DNA of 64,000 bases from Listeria weihenstephanensis (GTDB lineage Bacteria > Bacillota > Bacilli > Lactobacillales > Listeriaceae). Positions 17,381 through 26,847 of the stretch are shown here, piece by piece. Location of the stretch: contig NZ_CP011102.1 in assembly GCF_003534205.1 (NCBI RefSeq), forward strand, positions 2,182,036 to 2,246,035, written 5' to 3'. Position 1 is the stretch's first letter; every line of letters begins with the position of its first letter. The translations under genes were made by a program, and so were the position numbers. Under the pieces are notes generated by a model, which did no database searches, was not told where the DNA came from, and was given only the letters and a program-made list of their open reading frames with translations.

Positions 17381-20062
17381 TTAATTTTCTTTTGTGATTA
17401 CTTTGTTTGCCGTCATCATCTGTGTTAGATAGGCGATTTCTGACTGTGGCACGATGATATCATACTCAATGTTGACGTTTTCCATCATTTGTTGCGTGAT
17501 TTGCATTTCAATCATATGCTGCTTCGTAAATTGATCTATATTCGGGAATTCGCGATCGACACCGCCTAGTTTCATTCGTTCTACTAGGAATGCGAGATGT
17601 AGAATAATACCGATATCAACGCCTGGTTCGAGCACTAGATTCATCTGGACTTGTAACTCCGAAATGATTTTACGCAAGAAATAGACAAGTTGTTCTGGTG
17701 ATTCAACTTCTTTTAGATTGCCCTCAAGTGAGGTAATTAGCTGATCGTATGGGACTTCATCGTTAATAATTCGCTTCACGATATCAAGCCCGCCGTCGGA
17801 AAACACTTCCATGGCACTGAAAAATGGGATATCGCGATATTGGAATGCTACCGAACCCATAATCGCTAAAATATTGTATTCCTCCATCAGTTGATCGATT
17901 CGTTCGCGGAAAGCTTCTTTATGAAGGAACTGTAAAACGATAATTTCTACTTTCGTCTCGTCGATCACTGGTTCTACACGTGCACGCAACTGTTCGGCGA
18001 CGCCTTCTCCCGTGAAACAAGTGAAGATAACCGCATTTTTCGTTGGCTTCGTACGCAGAATTTGTGCTTTATATTTATTTTCAAAAAGTTGTTGGCAGCT
18101 TTGGTAAATGTCTTCCAGTCCGCGCCCCAGTGAGGCTTTGCGGATTGCTTCTAAAACGACTGGCGTACTTGCCATACTGATCGTTTTGGTGCGGATGCCA
18201 AGTTCTTCGGTTAACATGTTTCCAAAAGAGGTAAGCGATCCCATATCCGATAAAATTAAGACGCCTTTTGTCGGATTTAGCTGGTGCACTTTCGCTTTCA
18301 CTTTTTCATACATCGCTTTTACTTCCACCGATAATGGCATATCCAGCGCTGTTCCCGACTCAATATTAAGCAATTCCTGCACTGTTTCGACCATACTCGT
18401 TGCCGTTGAGCGACCATGCATCATCACGATGACCTCGACTTGTGCCTCTTGTGTGAAAATAGATTCCACTACTTCTTCTGTTAGGAACATCGTCAAAAAG
18501 CCAATTTCATCAAAAGGAATCTCAATGCCAAGCGCTTGTTCTAGTAGTGCCGAGATATCGATCGCAGCTTGGAATTCCTTTGAATATTTTTTGCGAATAT
18601 TATTTAAATCTGGATGGACAATATGTTTTTGTTCGCGAATTCGCTCGATCGTACTTTGCAAATGTAGCGCAAACGCAAAACGCATTTTTTCATTATATTT
18701 ACGCTCTAGGCGCTGTTCTGCTAATGTATAGACCTCATCGGTGAGCACCCAAATCTCCGGGCTGATGATTTCTTTCGCGGATTGCTGTGTTGGAAGTTGC
18801 CCCATATATTCATGGAAATATTGATCCACGTCCATATAAAGCGCTTTTTCAAGTTCTGACTGGTCCTTGCCCTCTTTCATCAACTGGTCGGCCTTCGTCT
18901 GAATCGCTTGATACACATCGTCGACATCCTCAATCGCGATATCATTCGCTTCACTCGTATCATAAAATTTAAAAATGGTCTTGTTCACATCGATCAACCG
19001 GTTCATCTTCTCCGGCTCGTCTTTTAAATGAAGCAGACCTTTTTGAACATAAATCGGCAAATCATCCTGCTCAATTAAAATATAGTTCGTTGCCTTGGTT
19101 TTATAATGTAGAAATGCCTTCGCACACGCCAGCTTTAAATCGCGCTGCAACTGCCCTACATTCGCGCTCGCATGATATAGCAAAAATGCCATTAGTGCTT
19201 GGCGATGCACGCGAATTGTTTGGTGTAACCTTGTTGCTTCTTGCGTTAGGAAAAATTCGATCAATTGATAACGTTCTTCCAACTGCCGTTCTGCAAGTGG
19301 TGGCAACGTAATCGTCATTGGAATCCGTCGTGTGAAGGTTTCCAATAAGAAATTATCCGGTGATTCCGTTGTGGCACCTATAATTTGAACTTCCGCTGTA
19401 TGAACGGCCTGGCTCTCACCAAGTGGGCGATATTCACCTTTATCAATGAACGTGAACAACATTTCTTGACCTTCTGGTGGTAGGCGGTGAATCTCATCTA
19501 AGAATAGAATTCCGCCGTCAGCTTTTGCCAGCAAGCCTTCGCGTGTTTGCTCCGCGCCTGTATACGCTCCTTTTATGACCCCGAAAATATGACCAAAAAG
19601 CAGTTGTGGATTTTGCGCATAGTCCGCACAGTTAAAAGATACGAACGGCGCTTTTTTATCGACCATATCGGCTTCACGGGCAAACTTGTACATGCACTCC
19701 GCAAATAAAGACTTCCCTGTACCTGTTTTCCCAAGAATTAATGTATGTAAACCATTTGGTGGATAAAGAATTGCAGCTTTTGCTTGTTGAATGCTAACCT
19801 TCAAACTTTGTGATGAACCGATCAACCGATCAAAAGCCGTTTGTGTACTGCCGATTCCAGCAAGGCTCTCCTCTTTTGTAAACGCTTGATACAGAACCGG
19901 CTTTCCAGGAAGTTTATCAATCTTATCTTCCTTAAAAAGCTCATTTAAGTAACGACTTGCGTTAGCACGATCCATTTGTAATTTCTCAGCGACATCATTG
20001 GCAGTTAATTTACCGTTTACACTATTAAGAAGCTTAAAAACTTCCTCTTTTCTACTAAGCAT
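17381..20062 (-). CDS. LevR/ManR-type sigma-54 activator with PRDs
   Basis: An 893-residue regulator. Order: N-terminal helix-turn-helix (residues 1-60, [25 protein letters not shown]); an AAA+ domain (about 85-330) with Walker A GKTGTGKS, the sigma-54 contact loop GAYTGAEQ and Walker [12 protein letters not shown]1 (about 440-550); an EIIA-Man-like domain ([18 protein letters not shown], His near residue 570); an EIIB-Gat-like domain ([17 protein letters not shown]); and PRD2 at the C terminus. PTS phosphorylation of these histidines tunes activation. It is adjacent to the PTS operon with a sigma-54 promoter, so it almost surely activates it in response to substrate. Confidence 0.95.
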   Translation of the reverse strand: MLSRKEEVFKLLNSVNGKLTANDVAEKLQMDRANASRYLNELFKEDKIDKLPGKPVLYQAFTKEESLAGIGSTQTAFDRLIGSSQSLKVSIQQAKAAILYPPNGLHTLILGKTGTGKSLFAECMYKFAREADMVDKKAPFVSFNCADYAQNPQLLFGHIFGVIKGAYTGAEQTREGLLAKADGGILFLDEIHRLPPEGQEMLFTFIDKGEYRPLGESQAVHTAEVQIIGATTESPDNFLLETFTRRIPMTITLPPLAERQLEERYQLIEFFLTQEATRLHQTIRVHRQALMAFLLYHASANVGQLQRDLKLACAKAFLHYKTKATNYILIEQDDLPIYVQKGLLHLKDEPEKMNRLIDVNKTIFKFYDTSEANDIAIEDVDDVYQAIQTKADQLMKEGKDQSELEKALYMDVDQYFHEYMGQLPTQQSAKEIISPEIWVLTDEVYTLAEQRLERKYNEKMRFAFALHLQSTIERIREQKHIVHPDLNNIRKKYSKEFQAAIDISALLEQALGIEIPFDEIGFLTMFLTEEVVESIFTQEAQVEVIVMMHGRSTATSMVETVQELLNIESGTALDMPLSVEVKAMYEKVKAKVHQLNPTKGVLILSDMGSLTSFGNMLTEELGIRTKTISMASTPVVLEAIRKASLGRGLEDIYQSCQQLFENKYKAQILRTKPTKNAVIFTCFTGEGVAEQLRARVEPVIDETKVEIIVLQFLHKEAFRERIDQLMEEYNILAIMGSVAFQYRDIPFFSAMEVFSDGGLDIVKRIINDEVPYDQLITSLEGNLKEVESPEQLVYFLRKIISELQVQMNLVLEPGVDIGIILHLAFLVERMKLGGVDREFPNIDQFTKQHMIEMQITQQMMENVNIEYDIIVPQSEIAYLTQMMTANKVITKEN

Positions 20063-20096
20063 GCGCCCGACTCCTTACTAAAAGCTCTATTCTTCT

Positions 20097-20126
20097 ATTA
20101 TACCTGTAATCACACTCTTTCGGCAA
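20097..20126 (-). promoter_or_regulatory. sigma-A promoter of the LevR-type regulator
   Basis: On the minus strand TTGCCG and TATAAT are 18 bp apart and end 34 bp before the ATG. Confidence 0.5.
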
Positions 20127-20270
20127 ACTAAAAATCAACAGATCTCAAAATAAGCATCTTTATTGGTGTTCAAATGGATACACGATTTCGATCAAAGGTT
20201 TACGGCATTATTTTCAGGTGGTATGATGAGGAGGATAATGATTGCCATAAAAGGGAAAGAAGGTTCTGTT

Positions 20271-21101
20271 TTGTCTATAAAAAAATATCTAGTTCCAATC
20301 CTCATTATAGCTGCTGTGGCCGCGATAGTTGTTGTCTTTTTAGTAACAAAAGAAGATGACCCAGCGCCTGCGGATAGTGAATTAAATCTCCAAAAGATTA
20401 GCAATCCAATTTTTCTGAAGAGTAACGGTTATATTTCGCTTCATAAAGGAGAAACTTTTTCGCTTAGTTTGCCGTTTTTAATTGGCGAGACGAATATCGA
20501 TAAAATTTCTGAAGTGACTTTCGATACGCCTGATTTGCAGGCTGAGGTCGATGATATCACGGAAAATAAGGATTCAAAAGACGCGGAAACGAAGATTGGC
20601 TATATCAATTTAAATATTTCATCTGATAAAGTTGGCCAATTTACCGCTCAGAAAATGACGCTTGTTTCTGGGGATAGGTCCGTCACCGTCAATATTGGCG
20701 AACTGATATTTGATGTGGATGCGTCGAAACCCCCTGCTGATCTTACGTTTGCTGGGGCTGGGGTTCAAGCGAGCATGAAGAGTTACCATTTGGAAGTGCA
20801 GAATAAAGATAAGTTCAACGCCGTGAAAATAAAGCGTGTAGAGGCCAAAACAGATGCGATGCTATTACAATCTATCGCGTTTTCCGTTCCACCAGGAAAT
20901 GAGGCTGTATCGCATGAGCTCGATCTTAATACCGATTCATCAAAATATCTCTGGTTTATTTTGAAGCCTAAGGTAACGTATGTTGCTTCGGGTCAAGAGG
21001 CGATCACATCGGGTTATCCAACGTATCTTGGATTATCGAATTGGTCGGAGAAAAAGTTGAATACGGTAATCAAAAATAAAGGCAATTCTGAGTACAAATG
21101 A
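20271..21101 (+). CDS. membrane-anchored extracytoplasmic protein, unknown function
   Basis: I choose the TTG at 20271, with AAAGAAGG at 7-nt spacing, giving 276 residues starting MSIKKYLVP; upstream methionines at 20223-20238 are in frame but poorly spaced from GAGGAGG. One membrane segment (residues about 5-27) is followed by an outward domain rich in beta strands with no motif I recognise. It stands alone, divergent from the regulator, and is followed by a long hairpin element. Confidence 0.7.
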   Translation: MSIKKYLVPILIIAAVAAIVVVFLVTKEDDPAPADSELNLQKISNPIFLKSNGYISLHKGETFSLSLPFLIGETNIDKISEVTFDTPDLQAEVDDITENKDSKDAETKIGYINLNISSDKVGQFTAQKMTLVSGDRSVTVNIGELIFDVDASKPPADLTFAGAGVQASMKSYHLEVQNKDKFNAVKIKRVEAKTDAMLLQSIAFSVPPGNEAVSHELDLNTDSSKYLWFILKPKVTYVASGQEAITSGYPTYLGLSNWSEKKLNTVIKNKGNSEYK

Positions 21102-21110
21102 CTGAAAGAA

Positions 21111-21250
21111 TCTGGGACATAAGCCTGATAAATCGGCGAAAAGCGCTCGCATTCAGGGGATTTGGCGGACTTCCGGTTCTCATGTACAGTCGTACACTCC
21201 GCTTCCGGCTTCCACCAAATCCCCTGAATACAAACGCTTTCGCTCGATTT
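21111..21250. repeat. CTGGGACATAA-type hairpin element
   Basis: The stretch opens with TCTGGGACATAAGCC and folds into a long imperfect hairpin: ATTCAGGGGATTTGG (21151-21165) pairs perfectly with 21215-21229, and outside it AAATCG-GCGAAAAGCG pairs with CGCTTTCGCTCGATTT apart from a bulge. It looks like a mobile or dispersed intergenic repeat at the end of a gene. Confidence 0.5.
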
Positions 21251-21255
21251 GTTTA

Positions 21256-21304
21256 AAGCAAAATCTTTCGTCCTACCCGAAGAAATGGGAGGGCGCTTTT
21301 GCTT
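21256..21304 (-). terminator. terminator-like hairpin after the helicase gene
   Basis: AAAGCAAAA pairs with TTTTGCTTT, with a GC-rich inner part, 35 bp beyond the helicase stop. Confidence 0.55.
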
Positions 21305-21338
21305 TATCTTGAGTTTTGTCTCAAGCTCTTTCTAGGGC

Positions 21339-22481
21339 TTATTTACGTTTATCGCTTACTTTACTTCCCAAGTCATCCGTCAAAACGCCTTCGTAATAGC
21401 GTACTTTGATCGGATCTTTACCCAGTTCTTTCAAATATTGGCGCAGCGTCCGTGCTTCGCGTTCGTTTGCGAACGAGAGAACCGTACCCGCTTTACCCAT
21501 CCGCCCTGTTCGACCAGAACGATGTGTATATTGTTTCGCGTCCATCGCTACATCACAATGAATCACGAATGGTAAATCGGGAATATCCAAACCACGCGCA
21601 GCTACATCCGTTACAACTAGATACGTCAATTCAGCTTTTTTGAAGGCTGCTAAATATTTTTTGCGGTCTTCTTTGCGTACTTCACCGTGAATTCCAGCTG
21701 CGGCAACACCATCATATTGCAATTTTTCCAAAATGATGTCCATCCGAACTTTGTCTTTCACGAAAACAAGTGCGCGCATGCCTTCCACGTTCGATATCCG
21801 TCGCAGCAAAATTGCCTTGTCACGCGGCTGCTCCACATCCATATACAGATGGTTCACGTTGGCGTTGCTCTCTTCCGCTTTCGCTTCGATCACGACAGGC
21901 TCAATCTCACTATTACGGTAAAACATCATTGGGTCTTCTAGTTTCGTCGCCGAAGCCATCACCAATTGGCGGTCACGCATCGCGCTGTTGACGATTTCAA
22001 GTACAGTGGGAACATTTTCGCGTATCAATAATTGATCACATTCGTCGAGCGTAATCATTTTAACTTCATGCATCTTGATTTTCTTTTGTTTAATCAATTC
22101 CAAAACACGACCTGGCGAACCAACGATGACTTGCGGTTTCTTTTTCAGGTTATCGATTTGGCGCTTGATGTTGGCGCTGCCGATGATTCCAACGACTTTG
22201 AGGCCGGCCGGTAACCACGAACGCACGACGTCAGCGATTTGCATGACTAATTCGTGTGATGGCGCTAGGATAAGCCATTGCGTGTGTGGTTTTACTTCTA
22301 GGCGTTCGATTGCTGGTAAGGAATAGGCGACTGTTTTTCCCGTTCCTGTTGGCGAAACGGCGATAACATCCTTGCCCTCTTTGATCGGTGTATATAATTC
22401 CTGTTGGATGGCGGTCATTTCTTCGTAATTATGGGCGCTCCACTGCTCGGCCCAGATTTCAGGTATTTCTTTTATAGTCAT
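21339..22481 (-). CDS. DEAD-box RNA helicase (YfmL-like)
   Basis: A 380-residue minimal DEAD-box helicase, about the size of Bacillus YfmL. Motifs in order: Q-motif region (EEMTAIQQELYTPI), SPTGTGKT (I), PSHELVMQ (Ia), DECD in place of DEAD (II), SAT (III), and HRSGRTGR (VI). It lacks a long C-terminal extension. It would remodel RNA, perhaps in ribosome assembly. ATG at 22481 has AAGGAG; an earlier in-frame start at 22556 has none. It is not obviously in an operon. Confidence 0.92.
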   Translation of the reverse strand: MTIKEIPEIWAEQWSAHNYEEMTAIQQELYTPIKEGKDVIAVSPTGTGKTVAYSLPAIERLEVKPHTQWLILAPSHELVMQIADVVRSWLPAGLKVVGIIGSANIKRQIDNLKKKPQVIVGSPGRVLELIKQKKIKMHEVKMITLDECDQLLIRENVPTVLEIVNSAMRDRQLVMASATKLEDPMMFYRNSEIEPVVIEAKAEESNANVNHLYMDVEQPRDKAILLRRISNVEGMRALVFVKDKVRMDIILEKLQYDGVAAAGIHGEVRKEDRKKYLAAFKKAELTYLVVTDVAARGLDIPDLPFVIHCDVAMDAKQYTHRSGRTGRMGKAGTVLSFANEREARTLRQYLKELGKDPIKVRYYEGVLTDDLGSKVSDKRK

Positions 22482-22580
22482 AATAAACTCCTTTTTCCCT
22501 CTAAATTCGATACTCCCATCATACCATGTTTTTCTGGAATCAACAAAACCAGACAATTCGCATCATCTGGTTTCCATTTC

Positions 22581-23564
22581 TTATTTTTCAGCTTTGAACC
22601 AAATACCATTTTGGTGGCGTAGGTCGTTGGAAATTTGGAGCACCGCTTGGCTGATATCTTCCAGGTCTTCGTACGCCAATGTATCTTTTTCTGCGATAAT
22701 TCTCGCAAATTCTGTTGCTTCAAATTCCATATCATTCGGAATCGTTGACATTGCTAGTTCTTCGGTCTCTTTCGTGTGGTTATCGACGTATTTGATTTCC
22801 TTGATGCCAGTCAGTGGATTGATGACTAGCGTCCCTTTTTCACCGTATATTTCGCTTGGTAAGAACGACTGAGACATCTTCGCCTGCAAAATTGTCACCG
22901 TGAAATCGGGATATTCGAAAATAATAGGACCGCCACCGTCAACGCCTGTCCGTAATTTCGTCGCAAAATATGTCGCCTTCTCAGGAACACCGAACAGCGC
23001 AACGGCCGTGTACATCGGGTAAACACCTAAATCAACAATCGATCCGCCTGAAAATTGGAGCGAGAAAATGTTTGGTTCTTCGCCCGCAAGTACGTTGTCA
23101 TAGCGCGAGGAATAGTTCATATAAGCAAGTGTAGCACCGTGAATCTTCCCTACTTTACGGACACTATCTTGCAAAATTTTGAAGTTTGGTTCTTGGATGT
23201 GACGCGCTGCTTCAAAAAGATAGACACCATTTTCCTTTGCTACTTTGTGCGCATCTTCTAATTCGGCAACAGTAGAGAAAATCGGTTTTTCAACGATGAC
23301 ATGTTTTTTGTGACGTAAAAATTGAAGCGCGTGTTGATAATGCATACCATTTGGCGAAGCAATATACACCGCATCGATTGTATCAGAACTTGCCATTAAT
23401 TCGATATCATCAAAATAGTTTTCTACTTTATATTTTTCACCAAAGGCATATGCTTTTTCGAGCGTGCGTGAATAGACCGCGTTCATTTCCCATTCTCCTG
23501 AGTTAATCGCGCCTTCAACAAATGCGTCTGTGATCCAGTTTGTTCCCATAATTCCAAGTTTCAT
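22581..23564 (-). CDS. Gfo/Idh/MocA family oxidoreductase
   Basis: A 327-residue NAD(P)-dependent sugar-type dehydrogenase. The Rossmann opening is KLGIMGTNWITDAFVEGA; the EKP motif with the catalytic-region Lys is in VEKPIFS (near residue 90), and the C-terminal alpha/beta domain is complete. The substrate is not evident. ATG follows AAGAAGGGAAG. It is followed by the helicase and preceded by a phosphatase gene on the same strand. Confidence 0.9.
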   Translation of the reverse strand: MKLGIMGTNWITDAFVEGAINSGEWEMNAVYSRTLEKAYAFGEKYKVENYFDDIELMASSDTIDAVYIASPNGMHYQHALQFLRHKKHVIVEKPIFSTVAELEDAHKVAKENGVYLFEAARHIQEPNFKILQDSVRKVGKIHGATLAYMNYSSRYDNVLAGEEPNIFSLQFSGGSIVDLGVYPMYTAVALFGVPEKATYFATKLRTGVDGGGPIIFEYPDFTVTILQAKMSQSFLPSEIYGEKGTLVINPLTGIKEIKYVDNHTKETEELAMSTIPNDMEFEATEFARIIAEKDTLAYEDLEDISQAVLQISNDLRHQNGIWFKAEK

Positions 23565-23637
23565 TAGCCAAACTTCCCTTCTTAATAAGTTCTTTCTTTA
23601 GTATAGCGGAAATTCGGCCATTTTGCGAAAAGATTGG

Positions 23638-24216
23638 CTAGGCATTTGCAAAATCATGATTTTTAAAGTCTACGAGCGTGAAATTGCTATTTTCATATTC
23701 AAATTTCAAAATGCAGCAGTTTTTCAAGCCGGTTATTTGGCCAATCTGACTATTTGCTTCCCAATTTCGAGCGAACTGGGCACAAGCCGCGCCGTGGGAA
23801 ACCGCTAAAACGACGTCGTGATTTTCTTGGCTCATGATCGATTCCATCGTTTCGACAAGCCGCGCCCTGAAATCCATTTCTCGTTCCCCACCAAATCCCG
23901 CGAAAAAATCGCCATACGGGAGCGGTGGGTTTAAGTCTTCGCTCTCGCCTTCGAACAGGCCGAAATTCCATTCTTTTAAGCCTTTGAGACGTGTGTATGG
24001 CATATCCGTAATCAACTCTAACGTGTCGCAAGCACGTTCCGACGTGGAGCTGTATGCCGCGCCGAATGTAATTCCGTTCGCTTTGAAATATTCTCCCGCG
24101 ACTTTTGCTTGCTGGATGCCGAGTTCTGTTAGCGGAGCATCGCAGAAACCTTGAATCTTTTTCCTTACGTTGAATAGTGTTTGACCGTGGCGCATGAGAT
24201 AAAGTGTTTTTTTCAT
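23638..24216 (-). CDS. histidine phosphatase family protein
   Basis: A 192-residue phosphoglycerate-mutase-like phosphatase. LMRHGQTLFN carries the phosphorylated His (RHG motif), and VSHGAACAQF the second catalytic His. The E in LKEWNFGLFEGE is the general acid region. The substrate is unknown. Start follows GGAGGAGAACC. Confidence 0.9.
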   Translation of the reverse strand: MKKTLYLMRHGQTLFNVRKKIQGFCDAPLTELGIQQAKVAGEYFKANGITFGAAYSSTSERACDTLELITDMPYTRLKGLKEWNFGLFEGESEDLNPPLPYGDFFAGFGGEREMDFRARLVETMESIMSQENHDVVLAVSHGAACAQFARNWEANSQIGQITGLKNCCILKFEYENSNFTLVDFKNHDFANA

Positions 24217-24227
24217 GGTTCTCCTCC

Positions 24228-24575
24228 TTAAGAAATGTTTCTTTCTATCAGTATATCATTGGTTACTTGCGAAAATTCGAATACTTTTCCTAATCCCACA
24301 GTTGGAGCGGCTTGGTAGACGATTTCTTTTGCTTCGGTTGGTGTCACGCCATTGTTCAAAGCCCCGTTTAGCATTATTTTGTATTTCTCCACGCACTGCA
24401 TCGCGACCAAGACGGCAAGTATCTCTTTCATGCGCTGTTTGCCTGTCCCTTTTGCGCATTGCAAGACTTCATCTAACGCAAAATTATCGGAAAGTGAGAT
24501 GAATTCGGAATCTGTTTCTTTTAATGTAGTTACTATTTGATTGCGGTCGGCTTGTATCGTTCTACTAATAGACAT
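24228..24575 (-). CDS. carboxymuconolactone decarboxylase (CMD) family protein
   Basis: A 115-residue all-helical protein of the CMD/AhpD fold: RMKEILAVLVAMQCVEKYKIMLNGALNNGVTPTEAKEIVYQAAPTVGLGKVFEF matches the family core. It lacks the CxxC thiol pair of AhpD peroxidases, so catalysis of that kind is unlikely. ATG at 24575 follows AAGGGAGG; the longer frame to 24701 has no such site. The phosphatase gene begins 11 bp downstream. Confidence 0.85.
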   Translation of the reverse strand: MSISRTIQADRNQIVTTLKETDSEFISLSDNFALDEVLQCAKGTGKQRMKEILAVLVAMQCVEKYKIMLNGALNNGVTPTEAKEIVYQAAPTVGLGKVFEFSQVTNDILIERNIS

Positions 24576-24732
24576 TTGCAATTCCTCCCTTTTATTGATT
24601 TTCTGTCGGAAAGTCTCTGGATGTCGTCCTCTCTGATTGTACCTGGAAGCTCTAATTATTTTGCCTTCTATGTAAACTCTAAACCCTGAAGTGGGCTCCA
24701 AGTCAATTTTAAAGTACTATTTGCAAGCAACG

Positions 24733-24769
24733 CAAAAAAGCCAGATCCAATTGCTGAATCTGACTTTTT
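24733..24769 (-). terminator. terminator of the DUF2316 gene
   Basis: AAAAAGYCAGAT-type arms pair across an 8-10 nt loop with T runs; it lies 17 bp past the stop codon. Confidence 0.75.
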
Positions 24770-24785
24770 CCTATTAATTAGCGTT

Positions 24786-25085
24786 TTAGCTCATTTTCCT
24801 CTTATCGATTTTTCGAGCATTTAGGAACCAATAATCGTGATGGTCGCCTACTAACGCTGTGAATGGTTCGGGTTGTTTGCCTTGTTCTTCAATTTTTTCA
24901 AGTAGGTAGTTGCGCAAAATCCAGCCGTCTTCAAATGCTTTCGTATTCAACGCTAAGATGCTCTCGATTTTTTCTTCGTTTGTGTTGAGCTCTTTTGCAA
25001 TCGTCGGGATGCTTAGTCCAGAAATTTGGATATTATCCGCGAATTCTTTTTTTGTGTTAGCGATTTGTTGGTTTGTTAGTGTCAT
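24786..25085 (-). CDS. DUF2316 family protein
   Basis: A 99-residue soluble protein. The N-terminal half looks like a helix-turn-helix (IAKELNTNEEKIESILAL), and the C-terminal GDHHDYWFLNARKIDKRKM is typical of DUF2316 as I recall it. It lies 19 bp after the amidohydrolase gene, so the two are likely one operon under the divergent TetR. Confidence 0.75.
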   Translation of the reverse strand: MTLTNQQIANTKKEFADNIQISGLSIPTIAKELNTNEEKIESILALNTKAFEDGWILRNYLLEKIEEQGKQPEPFTALVGDHHDYWFLNARKIDKRKMS

Positions 25086-25104
25086 GATTATTTCACCTCG
25101 TGTT

Positions 25105-26106
25105 TTATTTTAAACGCAATAATTTTTCTGCATTTTTGTACGCAATTTTTTCTTTTGTTTCTGTGTCAAGATCCAGTTCATCTAAGAAAGTTCCTGCATT
25201 TTCAGGTTTTACGTAAGGGTAATCGATCGAGTAAATAATGTGATCTGGGCCCATGACATCGAGTATAAATCTCAACTCACGTGCGTGCAAAATACCGCTT
25301 GGTGTGATGTAAACATTGTCTTGATAATACTCCGAAATTTTACGTTTGAGAGTCGTCCGCGGTGCCAGCATATCATCCATCCGATCTAAAAAGATAGGCA
25401 TGAGTTCGCCCCAGTGACCGGAAATAATTTTCAAGTTAGGAAGTTTATCAAAAATACCAGAAACGACCATGCGGATGACTTGGATGCCGACGTCCATGTG
25501 CCAGCCGAAACCTGCGGAGGAAAAAATGCCAGTCACGACATCAGACCATTGATCGCTCTCAAAATACTGTTGGGTGATCGTATTTGGGATAAAGGAAGGA
25601 TGGAAATAGACTGGTACATCAAGCTCTTGAGCCATTTCAAAGATTGGGAAAAAGAACGGATCATCAAAATACTTATGATCGTAGTTTCCTTTTAGAAGCA
25701 CGCCTTTAAAATCCAATTCTTCGACGGTGCGCTTCAGCTCTTGGGCCGCATCTTTTGGTGAGCCTACAGGTAAAACGGCGAATCCTGAAAAACGTTCGGG
25801 ATGGGCTTGAACTAGTTTTGCGAGCTCGTCATTAGCTCTTCGGCATAGATCGATAGAAATGTTAGGTGGCAGATTTTGTGGGCACATGTTGCCATATGAG
25901 ACCACTTGGCGATCTATTTTGTGTTTATCCATGAATGCAAGACGTTTTTCTGTGCTCTGCATTTCTTCATCGGATGGTAAGTCGGTTTTCATATATTCCA
26001 GCATTTCGGCGCTTACTTGCCCGCTTATTGCGTTGCCTGCGATTTTGTTCATTTCATTCGTGATTAGTTCGGATTCAAAATGTTCTTCGATTGTAATTAA
26101 TTTCAT
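25105..26106 (-). CDS. amidohydrolase-2 family metal-dependent hydrolase
   Basis: A 333-residue TIM-barrel hydrolase of the ACMSD-like group: TIEEHF at the first strand supplies the first metal ligands, and HPSF, SGHWGE and SIDYPY carry the later His and Asp residues. It probably decarboxylates or hydrolyses a small aromatic or cyclic acid. ATG at 26106 follows GAGGAGG; the upstream in-frame extension covers the promoter. It diverges from a TetR gene, its likely repressor. Confidence 0.88.
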   Translation of the reverse strand: MKLITIEEHFESELITNEMNKIAGNAISGQVSAEMLEYMKTDLPSDEEMQSTEKRLAFMDKHKIDRQVVSYGNMCPQNLPPNISIDLCRRANDELAKLVQAHPERFSGFAVLPVGSPKDAAQELKRTVEELDFKGVLLKGNYDHKYFDDPFFFPIFEMAQELDVPVYFHPSFIPNTITQQYFESDQWSDVVTGIFSSAGFGWHMDVGIQVIRMVVSGIFDKLPNLKIISGHWGELMPIFLDRMDDMLAPRTTLKRKISEYYQDNVYITPSGILHARELRFILDVMGPDHIIYSIDYPYVKPENAGTFLDELDLDTETKEKIAYKNAEKLLRLK

Positions 26107-26150
26107 GATAATTCCTCCTCTTGTTAATGTATATAATACGCCCATTTTGA

Positions 26151-26179
26151 TTGTAATAATAGTCGCGTTTCGATACAAT
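26151..26179 (+). promoter_or_regulatory. promoter of the TetR gene, with inverted repeat
   Basis: TTGTAA and TACAAT are 17 bp apart. The arms ATTGTA (26150) and TACAAT (26174) are inverted repeats that could also be the regulator's site in this divergent control region. Confidence 0.45.
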
Positions 26180-26216
26180 AAGAGCTAATATGTATCACAA
26201 AATGGAGGTTAGGATC

Positions 26217-26777
26217 ATGAGCGCTCGTTTGCAAGTTAGTCAACCGCTGAATATAGATCTACGGGTTCAGAAGACGCAGACCAAATTGTATGGCGTTTTA
26301 GCTGGTTTTTTTCATGCTGGGAGGACCTTCGAGTCGATTTCTGTGCAGGATTTATGTGCAGAGGCTGGTGTATCTCGTGCTACTTTTTATCGGCATCACG
26401 AGTGGGTTTCGCAGATTATTGAGGTGCAGATTTTGCGGAAGTTACGAGAGTTTTCGGTTAGATTCGATCAAGAGCAGTTGTTACGGGAAAATGTGGTTCG
26501 ACTGGTTGTTGAGATGGTGCAGAATAATCGGGAGTTGTTTCAGGTAATTGAGTGGAGTCGGATGGAAAGCGGATTTGTGGAGATTATTTCTGGGGAATTT
26601 TTGCGGATTGGGTTGTTGCTTGGCGCGGAATTCACGCATGAGCAGTTTGCGCGGAATTATTTGGCGCGGATGATTTTGGAGTTAGGGCTGGAAGTTGGAC
26701 TGGCGGATACGCAGTTTGAGAATGGGCAGTTGGTTGGGTTGGTTTTGGAGAGTGTTGGGGTTGTGGCGCGGGGATAG
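26217..26777 (+). CDS. TetR family transcriptional regulator
   Basis: A 186-residue regulator: the HTH is at about residues 35-62 (SVQDLCAEAGVSRATFYRHHEW). ATG at 26217 follows TGGAGG. It diverges from the amidohydrolase-DUF2316 pair across a 110-bp gap and probably represses them. Codon use near the 3' end is unusually G-rich, with many TTG and GGG codons. The ligand is unknown. Confidence 0.88.
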   Translation: MSARLQVSQPLNIDLRVQKTQTKLYGVLAGFFHAGRTFESISVQDLCAEAGVSRATFYRHHEWVSQIIEVQILRKLREFSVRFDQEQLLRENVVRLVVEMVQNNRELFQVIEWSRMESGFVEIISGEFLRIGLLLGAEFTHEQFARNYLARMILELGLEVGLADTQFENGQLVGLVLESVGVVARG

Positions 26778-26847
26778 GGGTGGATTTATTTCATGGTGCT
26801 TGGATGAAATAGGAGCTCATGTCTCAAGATGAAATTGTGGTTATGGA

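Noticed and set aside
23750-24031. Second minus-strand frame inside the histidine phosphatase gene
   Set aside because: Alternative frame of a gene with complete RHG phosphatase motifs.
24228-24701. Longer version of the CMD-family protein
   Set aside because: The additional 42 N-terminal residues precede the AAGGGAGG site and do not resemble the family.
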